This document shows positions 48,000 to 61,247 of a stretch of DNA of 64,000 bases, one piece after another. Every line of letters begins with the position of its first letter. The first letter of the stretch is position 1. The DNA comes from Phellopilus nigrolimitatus (lineage: Eukaryota; Basidiomycota; Agaricomycetes; Hymenochaetales; Hymenochaetaceae). The translations under genes were made by a program, and so were the position numbers. The notes under the pieces were generated by a model. It searched no databases, had not been told where the DNA came from, and worked only from the letters and a program-made list of their open reading frames with translations. The stretch is taken from assembly GCA_021029095.1 (NCBI GenBank), contig JAJOHG010000024.1:248001-312000 (forward strand), in the 5' to 3' direction.

Positions 48000-48840
48000 G
48001 CTTTTAATTTATCCGGAGTCTGTCGTGGACGTTTTATTTACTGTTGGTTTTGTACTTGATATTTTGGTTTAGTATTATTCCTGGTACTTGCAGTCGGATC
48101 TGAAACCGTAAGAAATTCTGATATGTTCTAGTGAGAGAAATTTGTCCTACTCGATGTTGCTTCTAGGCTTAATGATCCTATTGTACTTGTCACGGTGTAG
48201 GCACTACATAGAAGGCTGTTGTCAGGCTGCCCCAAGAATATTCATTGGTGGATGTATATGAATTCCTGGTGCGATCCTCCTGTCTTGCAATTAATGTTTC
48301 CAGCTAGACAAGCGAGAATTTTTGCAGAAGCGCAGACAATCTGGATTCAAAGCGTCAGATACGACTGAATGACTTCACGAAACTCGACGCTTATTGATCC
48401 CACGCGGGGAGCCTCTGACGCGTCGAAGATGAATATAATTATTATTGCTGCATGGCCCACGCCGAACAGAAGAATTCGAAGGGTAATACTCACGTTAGAT
48501 GTCACGTGCGAGACCAAGTTGATGGAAATTTAAGAAAAGGGAATATCTTATTTTCCTGTCAGGCCGCTGCTGCGTTTAAAATTTAACGAGAGCCATAGTG
48601 TTATTAGAACGGCTATCTATTATATGCGTACTGTTTTGTGCTGCTCATGAGGATTTCAAGTCAAAGCAGATGAGTGACATAAGCGGCACTAAAGGTGATT
48701 GTGGCATGGAATGCGGGCGTGAGAACTGCTTATGAGTTTCCATGTTGAGTTTCGCTTCGTACTCGTTGTAACTCAACTCGTGTCTGTGCAGAGCGCCGAC
48801 CATCGACCTTTCGACACAAAGTTAGACTCCCAAGATTCAA
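48000..48840. other. Intergenic, no gene supported
   Basis: AT-rich spacer between the glutaminase stop and an F-box gene start. One CACGTG-like word occurs near 48503. No long frame or structure was found. Confidence 0.4.
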
Positions 48841-50497
48841 ATGCAGAATATCGAACTCAGCGCGCGTATGCTTAATTCGGCCACAGAGTCGAAAAGGATG
48901 TCTTCGTCACTCGAACGGAGCAGCTTGTCTGCGTTGCTACCTTTCTTCTCTTCTCTCCCAGAAGGCAATAACAACGTGAACACTGATGAATTCTGGGGAA
49001 ATTTGATCGAGGAACAGTGCGTGGCTCTTCTCCTCACTTGATCTATGACTCCATAACGCTCATTTCTCATGCAGTAACTCGAACCTCAATACTTCGAGCG
49101 TAACACAAGTCGCCAAAACCAGAGGATTCAAGAGCGCAAGGATGATTCATAAAAATGCCACAGGGATGCTTCTCACTCTGCAGACCCTGGTGCGGTCACT
49201 AGAAGAGATAAACGCGTCGTTCAAAGAGCGCACTGACCGCATGGCGCTTAGGCACGGCTTGGACAGCTTGCCCGACGAGGTTCTCTTACACATATTCGGC
49301 GATGCCACGTCAGTTTTTACAGAGGCTTTGGAGCTTTCGCATGTCTGCTCGCGATTCAGACAAGTGATACTGGGCGCTTCTCGACTTTGGGCTAACTGCA
49401 GGCTGAACACGGATATGAGCCTTCGGCAGGTCGAGGCTCTCGTAGATAGGAGTCGAGATCATCTGCTTAGGGTCGACATCGGTCCCAAGCACGATAATTG
49501 GCTACGGCACGTAAAGAAACTCTTCTGCCTGAAAGATCGGCTGGAAGAGCTCGAATTTTATGGAGTTCGTGGAGCTCGCGCTTTCGAAAGTGATCCAATT
49601 TCAAGACTTTACACTGTAAATGAAATGGTCAATCTTCGCAAGTTGACTATCAATGCTCTAGGCTGGCCTGTTGACTTTTCCCATTTCTATCGATCGTGGA
49701 AATTACCGAATCTCAAATACTTGGGATTCACAAACATCGTTCTCGAGCCAGTCTTTAGACAAAATTTGTCTTGTTGCCATATCGAATTCACAGGCGTTTT
49801 CAATCCCGACTTATTAACGCCTTTTCTTCGATCATTGGCGTCCTTGGAAACTCTGGAGATCGACCTCGTTGACATCTCTGTTGAGAACGAGGATTTTGAG
49901 AACGAGGATAGTGATGACGAGGAGAAGAACGAAGACAACAATGACAATGTCCAAGAAGATCTGAGCTCCCGGATCTCCAACATCGCTTCTTTCTCTTTCG
50001 GCGTCTTCGGAACAACATCTATACCGTTTGCGAGGCGCGTGCTTGAGACCATTCGTCCGAACGTTACCGAGATGTCCCTCGCAATCGTTCATCCCGAGTG
50101 CAACCGTGATTCCCAGATTTATTGGCGAGGAGACTATCTCCTTAAATCAATGCGATACTTCCCAATGGTCGAGAAACTTCGTATCCACTTCTCAGGACCC
50201 AGCGACTATGATTTGAATTTCAGCACGATCCTACTTCGCCTGCCTCAAAGCTTGGAGAATCTTCGATTCGAGGCACCTGGGCACACCCTATCGATGGATG
50301 GCTGTAGTTTCACACTCCCTCGACTCCGTACTCTTCATTTCCGCGATTGCGACAGAATGGATCTCAAATTCATCGAGGCCGTCGGCGATAATTTCAATAG
50401 GGTGATCGAAAACGTCGAGGTCGTTTGCTGTCGTCCCATAGAAGAAGAAAACGTTAGAGGTGCTTTTCCAAGTTCGGAGGTCGTTTGGTTTTCTTGA
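48841..50497 (+). CDS. F-box/LRR protein, 532 aa
   Basis: Two exons, 48841-49016 and 49075-50497, 1599 nt. Exon 1 encodes a Ser-rich leader (MQNIELSARMLNSATESKRM). Exon 2 carries a short coiled region, then the F-box LDSLPDEVLLHIFGDA with LSHVCSRFRQVILGASRLWA, then leucine-rich repeats. An acidic insert of about 25 D/E/N residues lies in the middle (SVENEDFENEDSDDEEKNED). It resembles the two F-box genes near 55 and 60 kb in plan: leader, one intron, coiled region, F-box, LRR. Probable SCF substrate receptor; target unknown. Confidence 0.85.
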
Positions 50498-52353
50498 TCT
50501 AGTGCTTTCGATAAATGTGAGCTCGCATTCACTTGTTTGAAACATCATTTTCTAACATCCCGGCCTTGCGCAGTGCACATGGGAATCTTAATCCATAGTC
50601 TCAGTACTATTTCATTGTCAGTATTTTCTATTATCTTTGAAAACAAGCTAGGAAAGGCTTTGCTTCGCGTGTCGGCACAATCTTCCTCGTTATGGACAAG
50701 CCATTCTCGCGATTGCGGCTCCAAGGCATCGTGAGTCTACTTTGCAGCGAAACCAACCGATCATAGACAAGCAACTCGTGGTGGGAGATTTTGACTTTTA
50801 GCGAAAAATACTAGGAAGCCGAACTGCATTCCCCACTGTGGTGATTGTGTACATATATCGCCAGTACTGGGTGTCTAGGCTGATTTGGTGTATCTTGTGT
50901 AGAATATGTACATGTATGTACATGTACAATATATGTCAAATGATCGGTTGAAACAGATAACTCGGACAAGAGATGTTTATAGTATATCTCATACAAAAGC
51001 AAGCTTTCTCTCGACTACCGGAGGAAATACAGATCTTTAGACTTCCTGCTCCGTTAACTGGTTCAATTTCTGCCTCTGGTTGCTCGTGGATTCAGCGGAC
51101 ATGAGGGGAAAGGCTTGACCTCCAAAGACTTTTCAATCACTTAGTTTTATAGGCACACGTAGGTTTTTACCGAGCAACCTATTTACATACCGAGCTTGTA
51201 TCATGCATGTAGCGCTGAGCGTATTTGATCAACTTGACGATGAAAGTAAAATGAAGCGGCGGAGACGGCAACGGCCATCGAGAAGTCTTGTTGCTGTTCG
51301 GAATACACGAGCAAGCACTCAGATGCGTGTCTGGCTAACGAACTTCGTACGGTATTATGTAACGACGAATTTGATAACACCAACAATTTCACGCGCTTGT
51401 ACATAAAACATGCGATTCATTGATCTTAACCTCGAGAAGAGAAGACGGGAGAACACGTTGTCTGAAGCTTGGGATCTATCTCGATCCGACAAACAATCTC
51501 AAGAACTCCACAACTCACCTACGAGTGCTGGTATGTGCGTTAGTATCGCTTATATGTAAAATGCGACTAGGAAACTGCCTCACAACTTTAACTGCTTTGA
51601 ATCGGTACAACCCGAAAAATGAATGTTGAGCACAGCCGGCGCTCGGAAATGAGTCTATCACGAGAAGGCGGATTTGCTGCCGTAAGCGTGGATCATTAAA
51701 ACACTTGTTCGTGTTGATCAATACATATAATGACCGGTGCATAATCTTTTGACAGAAAAAGGAAGACGCGTGCTCGACAGATGTTCCGAAATCCACTATC
51801 GACAGGCCAGCCAACGTCAAGCAACGCGCAATATTACGAGCTCGTCGGTCTGTCGACAGAGAAACATTCACGATAAAATGAGTCTCATTCTTCAAGATAA
51901 CATATAAAGTTCGTATAAGTACCGGAACTCAAGCTAGCGCAGTGTTGCATCAGGGACGATCCAAATGTTCATTTGATGAGCATGCATACCGCACGTGAGA
52001 ATAATCTGCAATGTCGTGGATCAGCAGCGTCTCCGTAAACCAGGGCATACTGAATATATATGCACACTTCGAACCCAGGTCGCGGCGAAGGACCTAATTC
52101 CGCTCGTACGCGTCATGAACGATATCTCTAGCGAAATAAATAAGAGCACAGGGCGTGGTTAACATGCAATTTGCCATCCGGCAAGTTCAGTCAGGCGCCG
52201 CGGGAGGGCACGCGGGAAACGCGCCTTAGCGCTTGCCTGCCAGAGTTCCAGACCATCTTCACGTATAAAGGAGAGGCGAAGTCGTTTATCGCGCCCTCAG
52301 ATTCCTCCATTCATACATCATCTGCATCACTTCAAAGCCTTTCATACCCAACA
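50498..52353. other. Long intergenic region, no gene supported
   Basis: About 1.86 kb without a supportable gene. It holds a short palindromic GTACAT repeat near 50908-50930 and scattered short frames. TATAAA at 52264-52269 is about 90 bp before the next gene and probably its TATA box. Confidence 0.4.
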
Positions 52354-53475
52354 ATGCGCTTCTTCTGGAGTTCGCGCAGTCGCTCGCGTTCTGATCCCTC
52401 CGACGGCATGCCTGCGCTTCCAAGAACGCTTCCGCTATTCACTAGCGAAAAAAGAAACACACTCGCGGCGACATGTCGGGATCTATCCGCGTATTACGAG
52501 CGCCAGGCCAACCTCGACAGTTTCTCCTCTCCGGAGCCTTCGACAAAGAGCCCCAGCTGCAGTTCGGTGTCGCCCATCTCATGGAATTCCCAACTGACCG
52601 ACTCGCCGAGATCGATCGCGCGCTCACCAGGGCGTGTAGACAGTGAACGAATCATGCAGACAAGTCATGTCCAAAGCCCTTTTAGCAGGGGAGGAAGTTC
52701 GCCTTCCCTGCATCGGTTTAACAAACGTATAGGGGATGCGCCAGCATCTCCACTTTCTGAATGGGACACATTCGACGTCAACTCCGTGGATACAGCTGTA
52801 AACCTCCTGCAGGGAGTAGCGAGCTACCACGACGTCGACCGTTTCGTCCAGGTTGTCCGTGTCTGGTTGAAGAGCCTACCAAGGCTCAACAACCTCGATG
52901 CGGCTGCCCACATCCGCTCAGCGGCCATCAACCACTTCCTCCGCGTCTGGCACCCGGTGAGCATGCATTTCTGCCCTCCTCTTCTCGCCGTCTGACATGT
53001 CCTTACTAGTCGTACAAGGAGACACTCACCTTCAGCGGCGATGCATCTCTGGACGTGAGATTCGCGGTCGCGAGGCTCCTCGGCATGCTTCTTCGTGCCA
53101 AGGTGGTCGATTGCACGGACATCGCGTTCGCCGCAGAGTTTCTCTTCGCGCATCGCCAACACGAGGGATACATGCGGGGCCTGTATGAGTTGATCAGCAC
53201 CGCTGGAGATAAAGCAGCCCAGCCGGCATCCCTCGAGCGTATGATGGCGTTAGTAGAGGGCCTAGAGAATGCGAAGAAGGTCCACGGATGTCACGGAGTG
53301 GCGGAATATGCCGATGTACATTTTCAGATTCATCTGGTTCTCAACGGATCGCTGATTGCGAGCTCACCTGCAGGGCATCGTCAACATCATCCGTTACTAC
53401 GAAGACGTTCGTGCGTTCAAATCGCTCGCAACGCCCTCAAGCTCGAAGAGTAGACAGTTCAGTCGCGCCGTCTAG
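52354..53475 (+). CDS. Unknown 336-aa protein with Ser/Arg-rich N-terminus
   Basis: Three exons: 52354-52956, 53010-53315 and 53374-53475, 1011 nt. The start MRFFWSSRSRSRSDPSDGMP is followed by a disordered Ser/Pro-rich half. A helical region comes next (DTAVNLLQGVASYHDVDRFV, LRAKVVDCTDIAFAAEFLFA), then a short basic end (KSRQFSRAV). The helical half may be a HEAT-like or similar alpha-solenoid, but no domain is named with confidence. A TATA box lies about 90 bp upstream. Both introns have clean signals and the third exon is needed to reach a sensible end (GIVNIIRYYEDVRAF). Confidence 0.7.
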
Positions 53476-54729
53476 CTCGGCCATTGTTTCCGTTCACTAT
53501 GGACACATTAAAACCGTAGATTTTATCTCCAAATATGCGTGCAGAACTTACCACTGGAGAACTTTCATGTATTCTGCACTTTTCTACAATAGTTAGACAA
53601 TGTAGGCGATGGTGTAAACGAAAAAGGGCGTACCATCGTGTTATTGTGTTAGTGGAGGCCTTGAATTGCTGTTGGAGACGGAGGTTGACTTGGACAAGCA
53701 CAAAAAGTGCGCGTTCAACATGCGGTAGGTTTGATTTTGACGATCTAAATCAATCATCGGTTTCGTAAAGAGAAGCCAACGTGGCAGCGAGGCGTACATA
53801 CCTTCTTCATCGATATGACCCTGATGAGCGCGATCCTGGTTGGAGCTCGAAGTAAGATATATACGCGCAGCGCGAAGAAAAAGGACCTTTCCAAAACAAC
53901 GCAATCGACTTCCGTATTCAGGAAGAATTCAATGGTCTAAGTCCAACTCACTTGACCACAGAAATAAAAAGCATCCAACGACATTCGTATGCGCGAGGGT
54001 TGCCTCGAGGAGTAGGTACGGCTGACTTCAGATCGATTGGTTCAGTAAGACTTCTCAAGCCTTGAGGTCAGGTTTCCGCGTGTATTCGAGCGCTGAGCCG
54101 TTATTAGCACTTCTTTCTTACTCCAGTTACTGCTCCGGACCTTCCATGGTCGCCATGATTTATTGCAAGAGATGGCAGTCTTCAACGCGTGTCCGCTTTT
54201 TTCGTATCGATATTCTCAGCGCCATAAGAAGGAAGTTTTCGGTATCAACAGAGCATAATATAATTCGTACGAGTAGCGAAGATACTGAGTGAAAAATGGA
54301 TGTTTGAATGAAAATTTTAGAGAATTTACCGTCCGCTTTTGGCTTTGTTTGTAGATATTTGGTCTTCGTGGCGTCTGAGTCGCACTGACATTCACACTTC
54401 TCCCCACTCGCTTTCTAGTATATAAATCCTAAATATCCTTCAGGCCAAAAGGTTGCATCACCTTTGGAGGGAGGTGTTTGTAAATGTTTGTAGTTCTGGT
54501 GCTTAACGAATCCGACACTCTCCCCAACCAGAATCTACGCGTCCGAAAGCTTATGCACACTACTATTCCTCTGATCATCTAACTTCTACATAATCCTTCG
54601 TCCCCAAATTCGGGAGTCAGCAGCAATTGAAATTGGAATAAGAATGCTAAGAAAAGCGCAGATGCTGATAAGCGAGCAGGACAATCAGGTCAAGACGGGA
54701 GTATTTATCGTTGCACTTACCTACATCCA
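53476..54729. other. Intergenic, no gene supported
   Basis: Lies between the 3' ends of two convergent genes. Only short unrelated frames; no repeat or structural signal noticed. Confidence 0.4.
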
Positions 54730-56409
54730 CTATTCAGTAAAATGATAATAGTCGTCCTCGAACTTCGGTGCGCGGTCACGCCAACAGATCTTCGCCTTCG
54801 GAATCACCATCTCCAATTCCTCCAGGCCTAAATCAGGACATCCCGCGACTTCCAGCTTCTCAAAAGTGTCCCATTCGCCGGAGGCCTTGCGGCCGATCAG
54901 GTCAGTCACGTAACTTTGCGAAAGATCGAACATTCTCCTGAGAGTGAGTGTACGGAGATTTGGGCGCGCGGGGTAAGAGGATTCTGGAGAACGGATGAAT
55001 GGTGCGTCGATAGTGAGATGTTTAAGAGCCGGCGTCAAGTCAGAAATACAGTTTAATGGAGAGCCATCTTCCGGGTCGGAGGTGTCTTTTTCGACGCGAA
55101 GGAGCAGAGTGAGATCCTCCAACATTGGATAGCGAGCCTCAGTGTGATCGAAATCGTCATTTATGTAAAACAGTACAAACTCGATCCAGTCGTCCAATGC
55201 TCGTCCGTCAGCAAGATAAAATGCCGCCGATAGCCGAGACAGCGCTGGAAAGCGGGTGAGGTTCATGAGTCGGCGATATTCATCAGCGTTTGCATTACTG
55301 CGTATTTTCAGCGAAAACGACTCCAGCTCTGAATGTGTAAGGAAGTCGGTAGGACGTTCTTCTTGAAAGTCGGCATTAGGGAAGAAACCTGCGTCGAGAT
55401 TTAGTGCAAGATGTTTCAGTTTCGGTGCGAATATCAAGAAGTGTATCAGTCGGAATAAATCGACGAATTTGGGGCCTGAGTTGTTAGGAACGAATGACAA
55501 GTCGCAATGCGTAAGACATGACACAGAAGACAGCTCAGGAATGATATTGTACGCTGTTAGGCTTCGAAGATTAGGCGTATCCCACACGAGGTGTACAAGA
55601 GGCAAATCTTTGCGACACTCCGTGATACGGATGCAAAGATGTTCGAGGTCGAGGAAGGACAATCCACGGAAATGGTGAAGCAACTTCTGGATGAGCCTTG
55701 CTGTTTGACGATCCCCGGTCCAGTTTGTGTCGAAAGTCAATGTCTGCAGGCGTGACGAAGTGGCCACGTTTGATATCTTCTGAAAAACCCGTTCTGGGAC
55801 TTTCCCAGATATCTCTAAATCTAGCCTGGACGATTTACTCCTTGAGAGCCAGATATTCAGCTGGCTATGGGATTTGACTAAGCGAAGATTAATGTTTGCC
55901 CAGAGGCGAGGCAAGCGCAATGCGAGATTCCGAAAGCGACGGGAGACATGTGAGAGGATGACGGGAGATTTCATGCGTACATATTCGTCATCAACGCAGT
56001 CTGCACAAAAATATTCGAACACCAAGGATAGGACGTCGTCGGGGAGTGAGTCGATGCCGTCCTGCAAAACCAATGGATGCAACTTGGTCTGGATGGCGGT
56101 CACGTTCTCTTCCGAGAGTTTTAATAGGTCATTAAGAACCGTCGTCAGCTTCTTGAGAGTTCGCAAAGCGGCCTTTCCTCGTGAGAGGGTATTTTTCAAG
56201 CTTCGTGACGGACGGCTGCCTTTAATAATCGGCGTCCGTAGGCGAGCTCGAAGGACTCACTCCATAGTGCCAACGTGAAATCTCCCATCCTTTGCGTCCA
56301 CCAGGTCATAAAAGTACTCATTAGAGAACGTATGGTCCACAGCGTCGTTCACAGCATCATTCACGGCGGCAGCTGCTGCGAAAAAGCGTGACCCTTGCGA
56401 CGAAAGCAT
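54730..56409 (-). CDS. F-box/LRR protein, 539 aa
   Basis: Two exons, 56409-56261 and 56200-54730, 1620 nt. Exon 1 begins MLSSQGSRFFAAAAAVNDAV, close to the leader of the paralog at 59566. Exon 2 has LKNTLSRGKAALRTLKKLTT, then the F-box LQDGIDSLPDDVLSLVFEYF and ILSHVSRRFRNLALRLPRLWA, then leucine-rich repeats to an acidic end. LRSLTAYNIIPELSSVSCLT and LKHLTIDAPFIRSPESS are shared with the 59566 gene, so the two are clear paralogs in opposite orientation. Probable SCF substrate receptor. Confidence 0.88.
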
Positions 56410-56556
56410 GGCGATGCAGAGGTGCCTCCTCGCCCGTCGCCTTTCAGTTAGCGGTTCTATGGATGCAGAAGAGAGTGATGCAGAAGTGAAACTCGTCTTC
56501 GAGAACGTCAGAGTTGTTTTAGTATAAGTACGAAGAAAAGGAGATGAGAGTTGAGG

Positions 56557-57253
56557 TGAGGGGAGGCAACGCCTGCAGTGTAAAAGAGTGTGCCTTTGTA
56601 CTTGTTTACATATCTACCAAAAACGGAATTTTTGCGGCTCATGAGTAGAAGACGAATTACAGAGCGAGGTTTTGAGCTCTCCACCTTTCTGAACGATTTA
56701 AGCTGAATACTACTGGGGTCGTATGGGTCTGGGAGGTCTGCTTGGCACATTTTTGAATTTCGCCCTCAAACTGTCAGAATAGTGGTTTTACATGGCTGTT
56801 CTGATACGTTGAGGAAGAAAAAAAATCGACCAAATAGAACTCCAAGCCCCATATCACCCGAGTACTCTCCGGCTTAAATCGTGCAGAACGGTGGAGAATT
56901 GAGCTCAAAAACTCGTTCTGCGCATTTGCATATATGCACGGCCACTTCTGCGCGCGCTGAGGTCACGTGATGATCGAAAAAAAAAATGCGCTCACCTCCT
57001 GCTTTTTTTGTTGCTACAAATCTCTCCTCATAAACAAGCTATATAATATCGGGTTCTTGTTGTACTTCTAGCTTTAAGATATAGTTTTATGGCTTTTGTT
57101 TAAGAAAAGTCAGCAAGGAGTGACTGGGTTGTGTCAAGTTGGCATCTGTAGACTGTAGGCCTTTGCCACCGGAACTTCCTAAAATGACAGGAACCGATCA
57201 TTTGTCAGATTACAAAGCGTGCACACTCTTTTGGCAGGCGTTGCCTCCCCTCA
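56557..57253. mobile_element. Probable non-autonomous TIR element (MITE-like), 697 bp
   Basis: The left end (56557-56600) and the reverse complement of the right end (57211-57253) share TGAGGGGAGGCAACGCCTGC, then AAAGAGTGTGC and TTTGTA, with one 3-4 nt gap. Nothing between them looks coding, though there are A-runs and a CACGTG. This is the structure of a small DNA-transposon derivative. No clear target-site duplication was found, so the exact ends and family are open. It sits between two inverted F-box paralogs. The remaining spacer 56410-57961 shows no gene. Confidence 0.6.
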
Positions 57254-57961
57254 GTTAAATTTTGATTTCTCTTCCCGTCTCATGACTGTCATCTGCGTTC
57301 GCCTTTCACTGCTGTCTCTTATAGGAGGAACGACTGATACGTACAGGCCTGCTTTATGCGGAGGCTTGAAGCAAGGCTCCTACCGAAGTGCACAAATGCG
57401 GAGGTTTACGGCTCGTGGAACAAGTTCTCGGAGGATCTAACTGGACTATATAACACGAATAAATTGAAGTTCTGTGGCCTTTACTAGCTGTAAACCATGC
57501 ATCAGATTCCCTAGCTGTACCTCCGGCCACTGGCGGGACTCATCTCGTCGGAACCAGCCGTGGTTTTACGACTCATACGCATCGCCAAGACAATATTTGC
57601 CCATGAGCAAAACAAGGACGCCAGATCCGAACGGGGTCAGTACTTTTCGTGCTGCGGCGCACGGCCGCTCCAGAGGTTCTTCTCCTTCTGCAATATTTCT
57701 CCAGAGCGCAATCAATTTGAGCTCAAAGCTTCAAATGGCTTCACGAAACACAACACTTTTTGAACCAATGGCGCTTTGCGGTCATTTTTGTCTCATCCTT
57801 CTCTCGCAGATTTGTGCGGTTTCGATGCGGATTTATCTGAGTCTGGTGATCAACAAATATATAGTAGGGCGCGCTATCTTCTTGGCGCTCTGCTAAGACT
57901 CCTATAAAATTAAGCAGACATGGCATGGCTCTAGCTGCGTCATTTACAACCCAGTAAGACA

Positions 57962-59201
57962 ATGCCCTTGATATCTGTCAATGAGCAAGACCACAGTCTT
58001 TTCTACGAGGACTCCGGCGTCCCCTTGGGTACAGAGGAGTCCTACACGACACTGATCGTAATACACGGGGCTTCGTTCCACGGAGGTAAGCTCTGAAAGC
58101 GTCCACATGTAAAGCCAGCTGCTGATCCACAGCACAGGCGTGTTTAGACGCCTCCTTCCGCTTGCCCCTCTGCATGCTGTTCGGCTTGTCCTTGTCAATC
58201 GCCGCGACTCCGGCTCTTCTCCGTACACCGATACCGACCTTGCGCAGATCAATGGCAACGACGCCGCTGCGCATGAGAATTTCCAGCGGGCACGAGGCAT
58301 GGAGTTGGCCACCTTCGTTCGGTGCTTCGTGGAACGCGAAAAGGTTCCGCAAGCGTCGCCCGACGGAAAGAGCGGTGGCGTCTCCTTGACGGGCTGGTCG
58401 TCTGGGAACTTCTACACGCTGCCCCTACTTGCATACGCGGACTCCATTCCAGCAGAAACCAGAGAGGCGATCACGCCGTTCCTCCGGTCTCTCATAATAT
58501 TCGGTGAGTGTTATCCTCCGGTCCTTGTCGTCTAATGCGAACCTAGTCAACGGCACAGACCCTCCGCGCTCGCTTCTAGGGTTCAGCGTCCTGGAGCACG
58601 GCTTCGACATGCTGCACGACGCGTCGCTCACGCCAGCGGAGCGCGCCGAACGCTTCGCGCAGTTTTTCAGCATATGGGTCGGCACATATTACACGCACCC
58701 GAACCTGGCTTCGCGGGACGTCAGCGGCCTGCAGCTCATACCCGCCGAGGGGCTGCGTACTGCCACCACGCTCGCGATGTCTGCCGACGATATGCGCGGG
58801 GTGAGATGGACCGCGGCGTTGGAGAGCAGCGAGGTCGCCGTGCGGCCGATTCTGCCTGCGACATACGCGGAGCAAGTGCGGCGCGCGCTGGTCGACGACA
58901 GGCTCGCGGCGTATTGGCCGCGGTACGGCGTGGACGTCGTGTGGTGCGAGAACATAGTGTGGGTCGTCATCGATGCCGTCTGGCGGGTGGAAAAGTTGCG
59001 AAAGACGGCAGATGAGGAAGGGATTAAGGGCAGGGCGTTTAGATCGCTGATGATCCCCGGCGCGAATCATTTTGTGAGTACTGTATTCTGCAATGGTTTC
59101 TGTAGTTGTGCTGAGTCCTTGTCTTCAAGCCCCACTGGGATGAGCCTGAAGCTACCATGAAGTTTTTCGCAGATGTGCTCGGTAATGACGATAAACGTTG
59201 A
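57962..59201 (+). CDS. Alpha/beta hydrolase, 358 aa
   Basis: Four exons: 57962-58085, 58138-58503, 58559-59073 and 59130-59201, 1077 nt. The fold is shown by TTLIVIHGASFHG (oxyanion HG), the nucleophile elbow GWSSG (Ser129), the motif FRSLMIPGANHF and a C-terminal HWDEPE with the likely catalytic His. A long cap-like insert follows the elbow (LLGFSVLEHGFDMLHDASLT). No signal peptide, so it probably acts inside the cell. The family includes esterases and epoxide hydrolases; the substrate is unknown. The exons are GC-rich. Confidence 0.85.
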
Positions 59202-59565
59202 AGCCTGGATATCCGGGCCTTCGAAGAAGCGAAAGAAGAACATAATCCACGACATTTAATCCCAGAATCAGTTCTAAATAGTTTTGACATGTGTCTTTTT
59301 TGATTATTCCACAATTGACATGGTCTTGCGTCGTGAGGAAATTTACTGCCGAAACCAGGGCCGCGGACATATGAACCTCCGGCATCACACGTGACCTCGA
59401 CCGCGACTTGTAATGTTCGCTTGGCAACCTGAAAATGACTCTCCCCTCCTTTTCTTCATACTCACTCTCAAATAATCCTCACATTCTCGGAGGCGGCCTC
59501 ATCTTCCACACGACCCTCTTCTGCATCAACCTAACTGTTAAGAGCCGGCAGAAAGCACCGTCGCT

Positions 59566-61247
59566 ATGCTTTCCTCGCAAGAGTCACGTTTTTCAGCAGC
59601 AGTTACCGCCGTGAACAATGCTGCGAACGACGCCATGTACCGCCTGCTTTTCTTTGGGCCCTTGGATGACTTGACGGACGCAGAAACGAACTCTCCTGTA
59701 GGTTCCTTGATGTGAGTCCTCTCTGTTCCCTTCGTGACCGCTGATTATTGAAGACAGCCAACTGACGCAAACTCAGGTTCAAAGATACGCTCTCGCGAGG
59801 GAAGGCCGCTTTTCGGACTCTCAAGAAACTGAGAACGGCACTCAATAATATGTTGGATCTCTCGGAAGAGACCATGGACGCCATCCAGCCCAAGCTGAAT
59901 TCGTTAGTCTTACAGGATGGTATCGACACGCTTCCAGACCATGTTCTAGCGGTGATATTCGAATGCCTATGTGTCGACAAAGATGCAGGTCCAAAGGAGC
60001 CCGCCATTCTTTCTCATGTCTCTAGTCGCTTCCGGAGGATAGCTCTGACGCTACCTCGAATCTGGACGAAGATCGACTTTCGCTCTATCCAATCTCATGA
60101 CCAGCTGGATACCTGGCTTTCAAGGAGCAAAGGATCGAGGCTGGATATAATGGTTTCTGACGACCGGGACGAATATTTCCCGAAGATTGCAGACGTCTCA
60201 ATTTGTTCGCGTGTGCAGACTCTCAGTCTCAACCCGATCGAGACGCTTGGTTACATCGGCGAAGAGAAAATGCTCGCCGAAGATCTTTATAACCACTTCG
60301 ACGGGTTGTCCTTCCCCGCCCTCGAGCATCTTGGTATGGCATTTTCCGATTATATCACGGAGTCGGATGAAAACCAGGCTCTCTTATGTCCGACATGGGA
60401 TATGCCTAATCTCCGAAGTCTTATGGCGTACAACATCATTCCCAAGCAGTCTTCTTTATCATTCCTTACGCATTGCGAATTATCGTTCGTTTCGTACAAA
60501 TCAGATCCAATCATCGGCAATCCATTCCAGCTGCTATCGTTCTTCCGGTCGACGCCGAAGTTGAGGCATCTTGCGCTGAGATTTGAATCTGTTTCATTTC
60601 CTGGAATGAATGCTGAAGAGGCGAAATCTGTCGGCGTCACTGCGCTTACGAATCTCGAGTCGTTTTCGCTAAAAATCCTCCATGAAGTGAATGCTGAAGA
60701 ATATCGACAACTCATGAACCACACACACTTTCCTGCTCTGTCTCGGCTCACAGTGGCATTTTATCTCGCCGAAGAGAAATCTCGGGACGGCTGGATTGAG
60801 TACGTCCTATTCAACGTCGACGATGATCGCAAGGGCATCAAAGTTCGTTATCCAATGTTGGAGGATCTTACTCTGCTCTTCCGCGCGATGAACGGCCACC
60901 GCGACCCGATGAACGATAACTCGCCGCTAGCTTGCATTTCCAATTTGGCGCCGGCACTTAAACACCTCACAATCGACGCCCCGACCATCCCTTCCCCATT
61001 ACAATCTTACTCTTCATATCCAAACCTCCGCACACTCACTCTGAGGAGATTATTCGATCTTTCCGACAGCTACGTGACTGACCTGATAGGCCAGAAGTCC
61101 TCCAGTGGACAAGACGCTTTCGAGAGGCTGGAAATCGCGGGATGTCCCGATCTGGACCTGGAAGCGTTGGAGGAGGTGCTGCCGAAGGCGAAGATCTATT
61201 GGTGTGATCGCGCACCGAAGTACGAGGGCGACTATGATCCGAACTGA
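59566..61247 (+). CDS. F-box/LRR protein, 538 aa
   Basis: Two exons, 59566-59711 and 59777-61247, 1617 nt. Exon 1 encodes MLSSQESRFSAAVTAVNNAA, like the leader of the 56409 gene. Exon 2 has DTLSRGKAAFRTLKKLRTAL, the F-box LQDGIDTLPDHVLAVIFECL, then ILSHVSSRFRRIALTLPRIW and leucine-rich repeats (LRSLMAYNIIPKQSSLSFLT, LKHLTIDAPTIPSPLQS, LRTLTLRRLFDLSDSYVTDL). The intron position is the same as in the 56409 gene, confirming common origin. Probable SCF substrate receptor. Confidence 0.88.

Noticed and set aside
50905..50930. GTACAT palindromic repeat
   Set aside because: Short simple-sequence palindrome without other signals; expected by chance in AT-rich spacer.
52071..52120. tRNA-like box B (GGTTCGAA) on the minus strand
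   Set aside because: No matching box A or cloverleaf could be built at the right distance.
57474..57896. Plus-strand frame of 140 codons
   Set aside because: No domain, splice signals or promoter, and its amino-acid content looks like random spacer.
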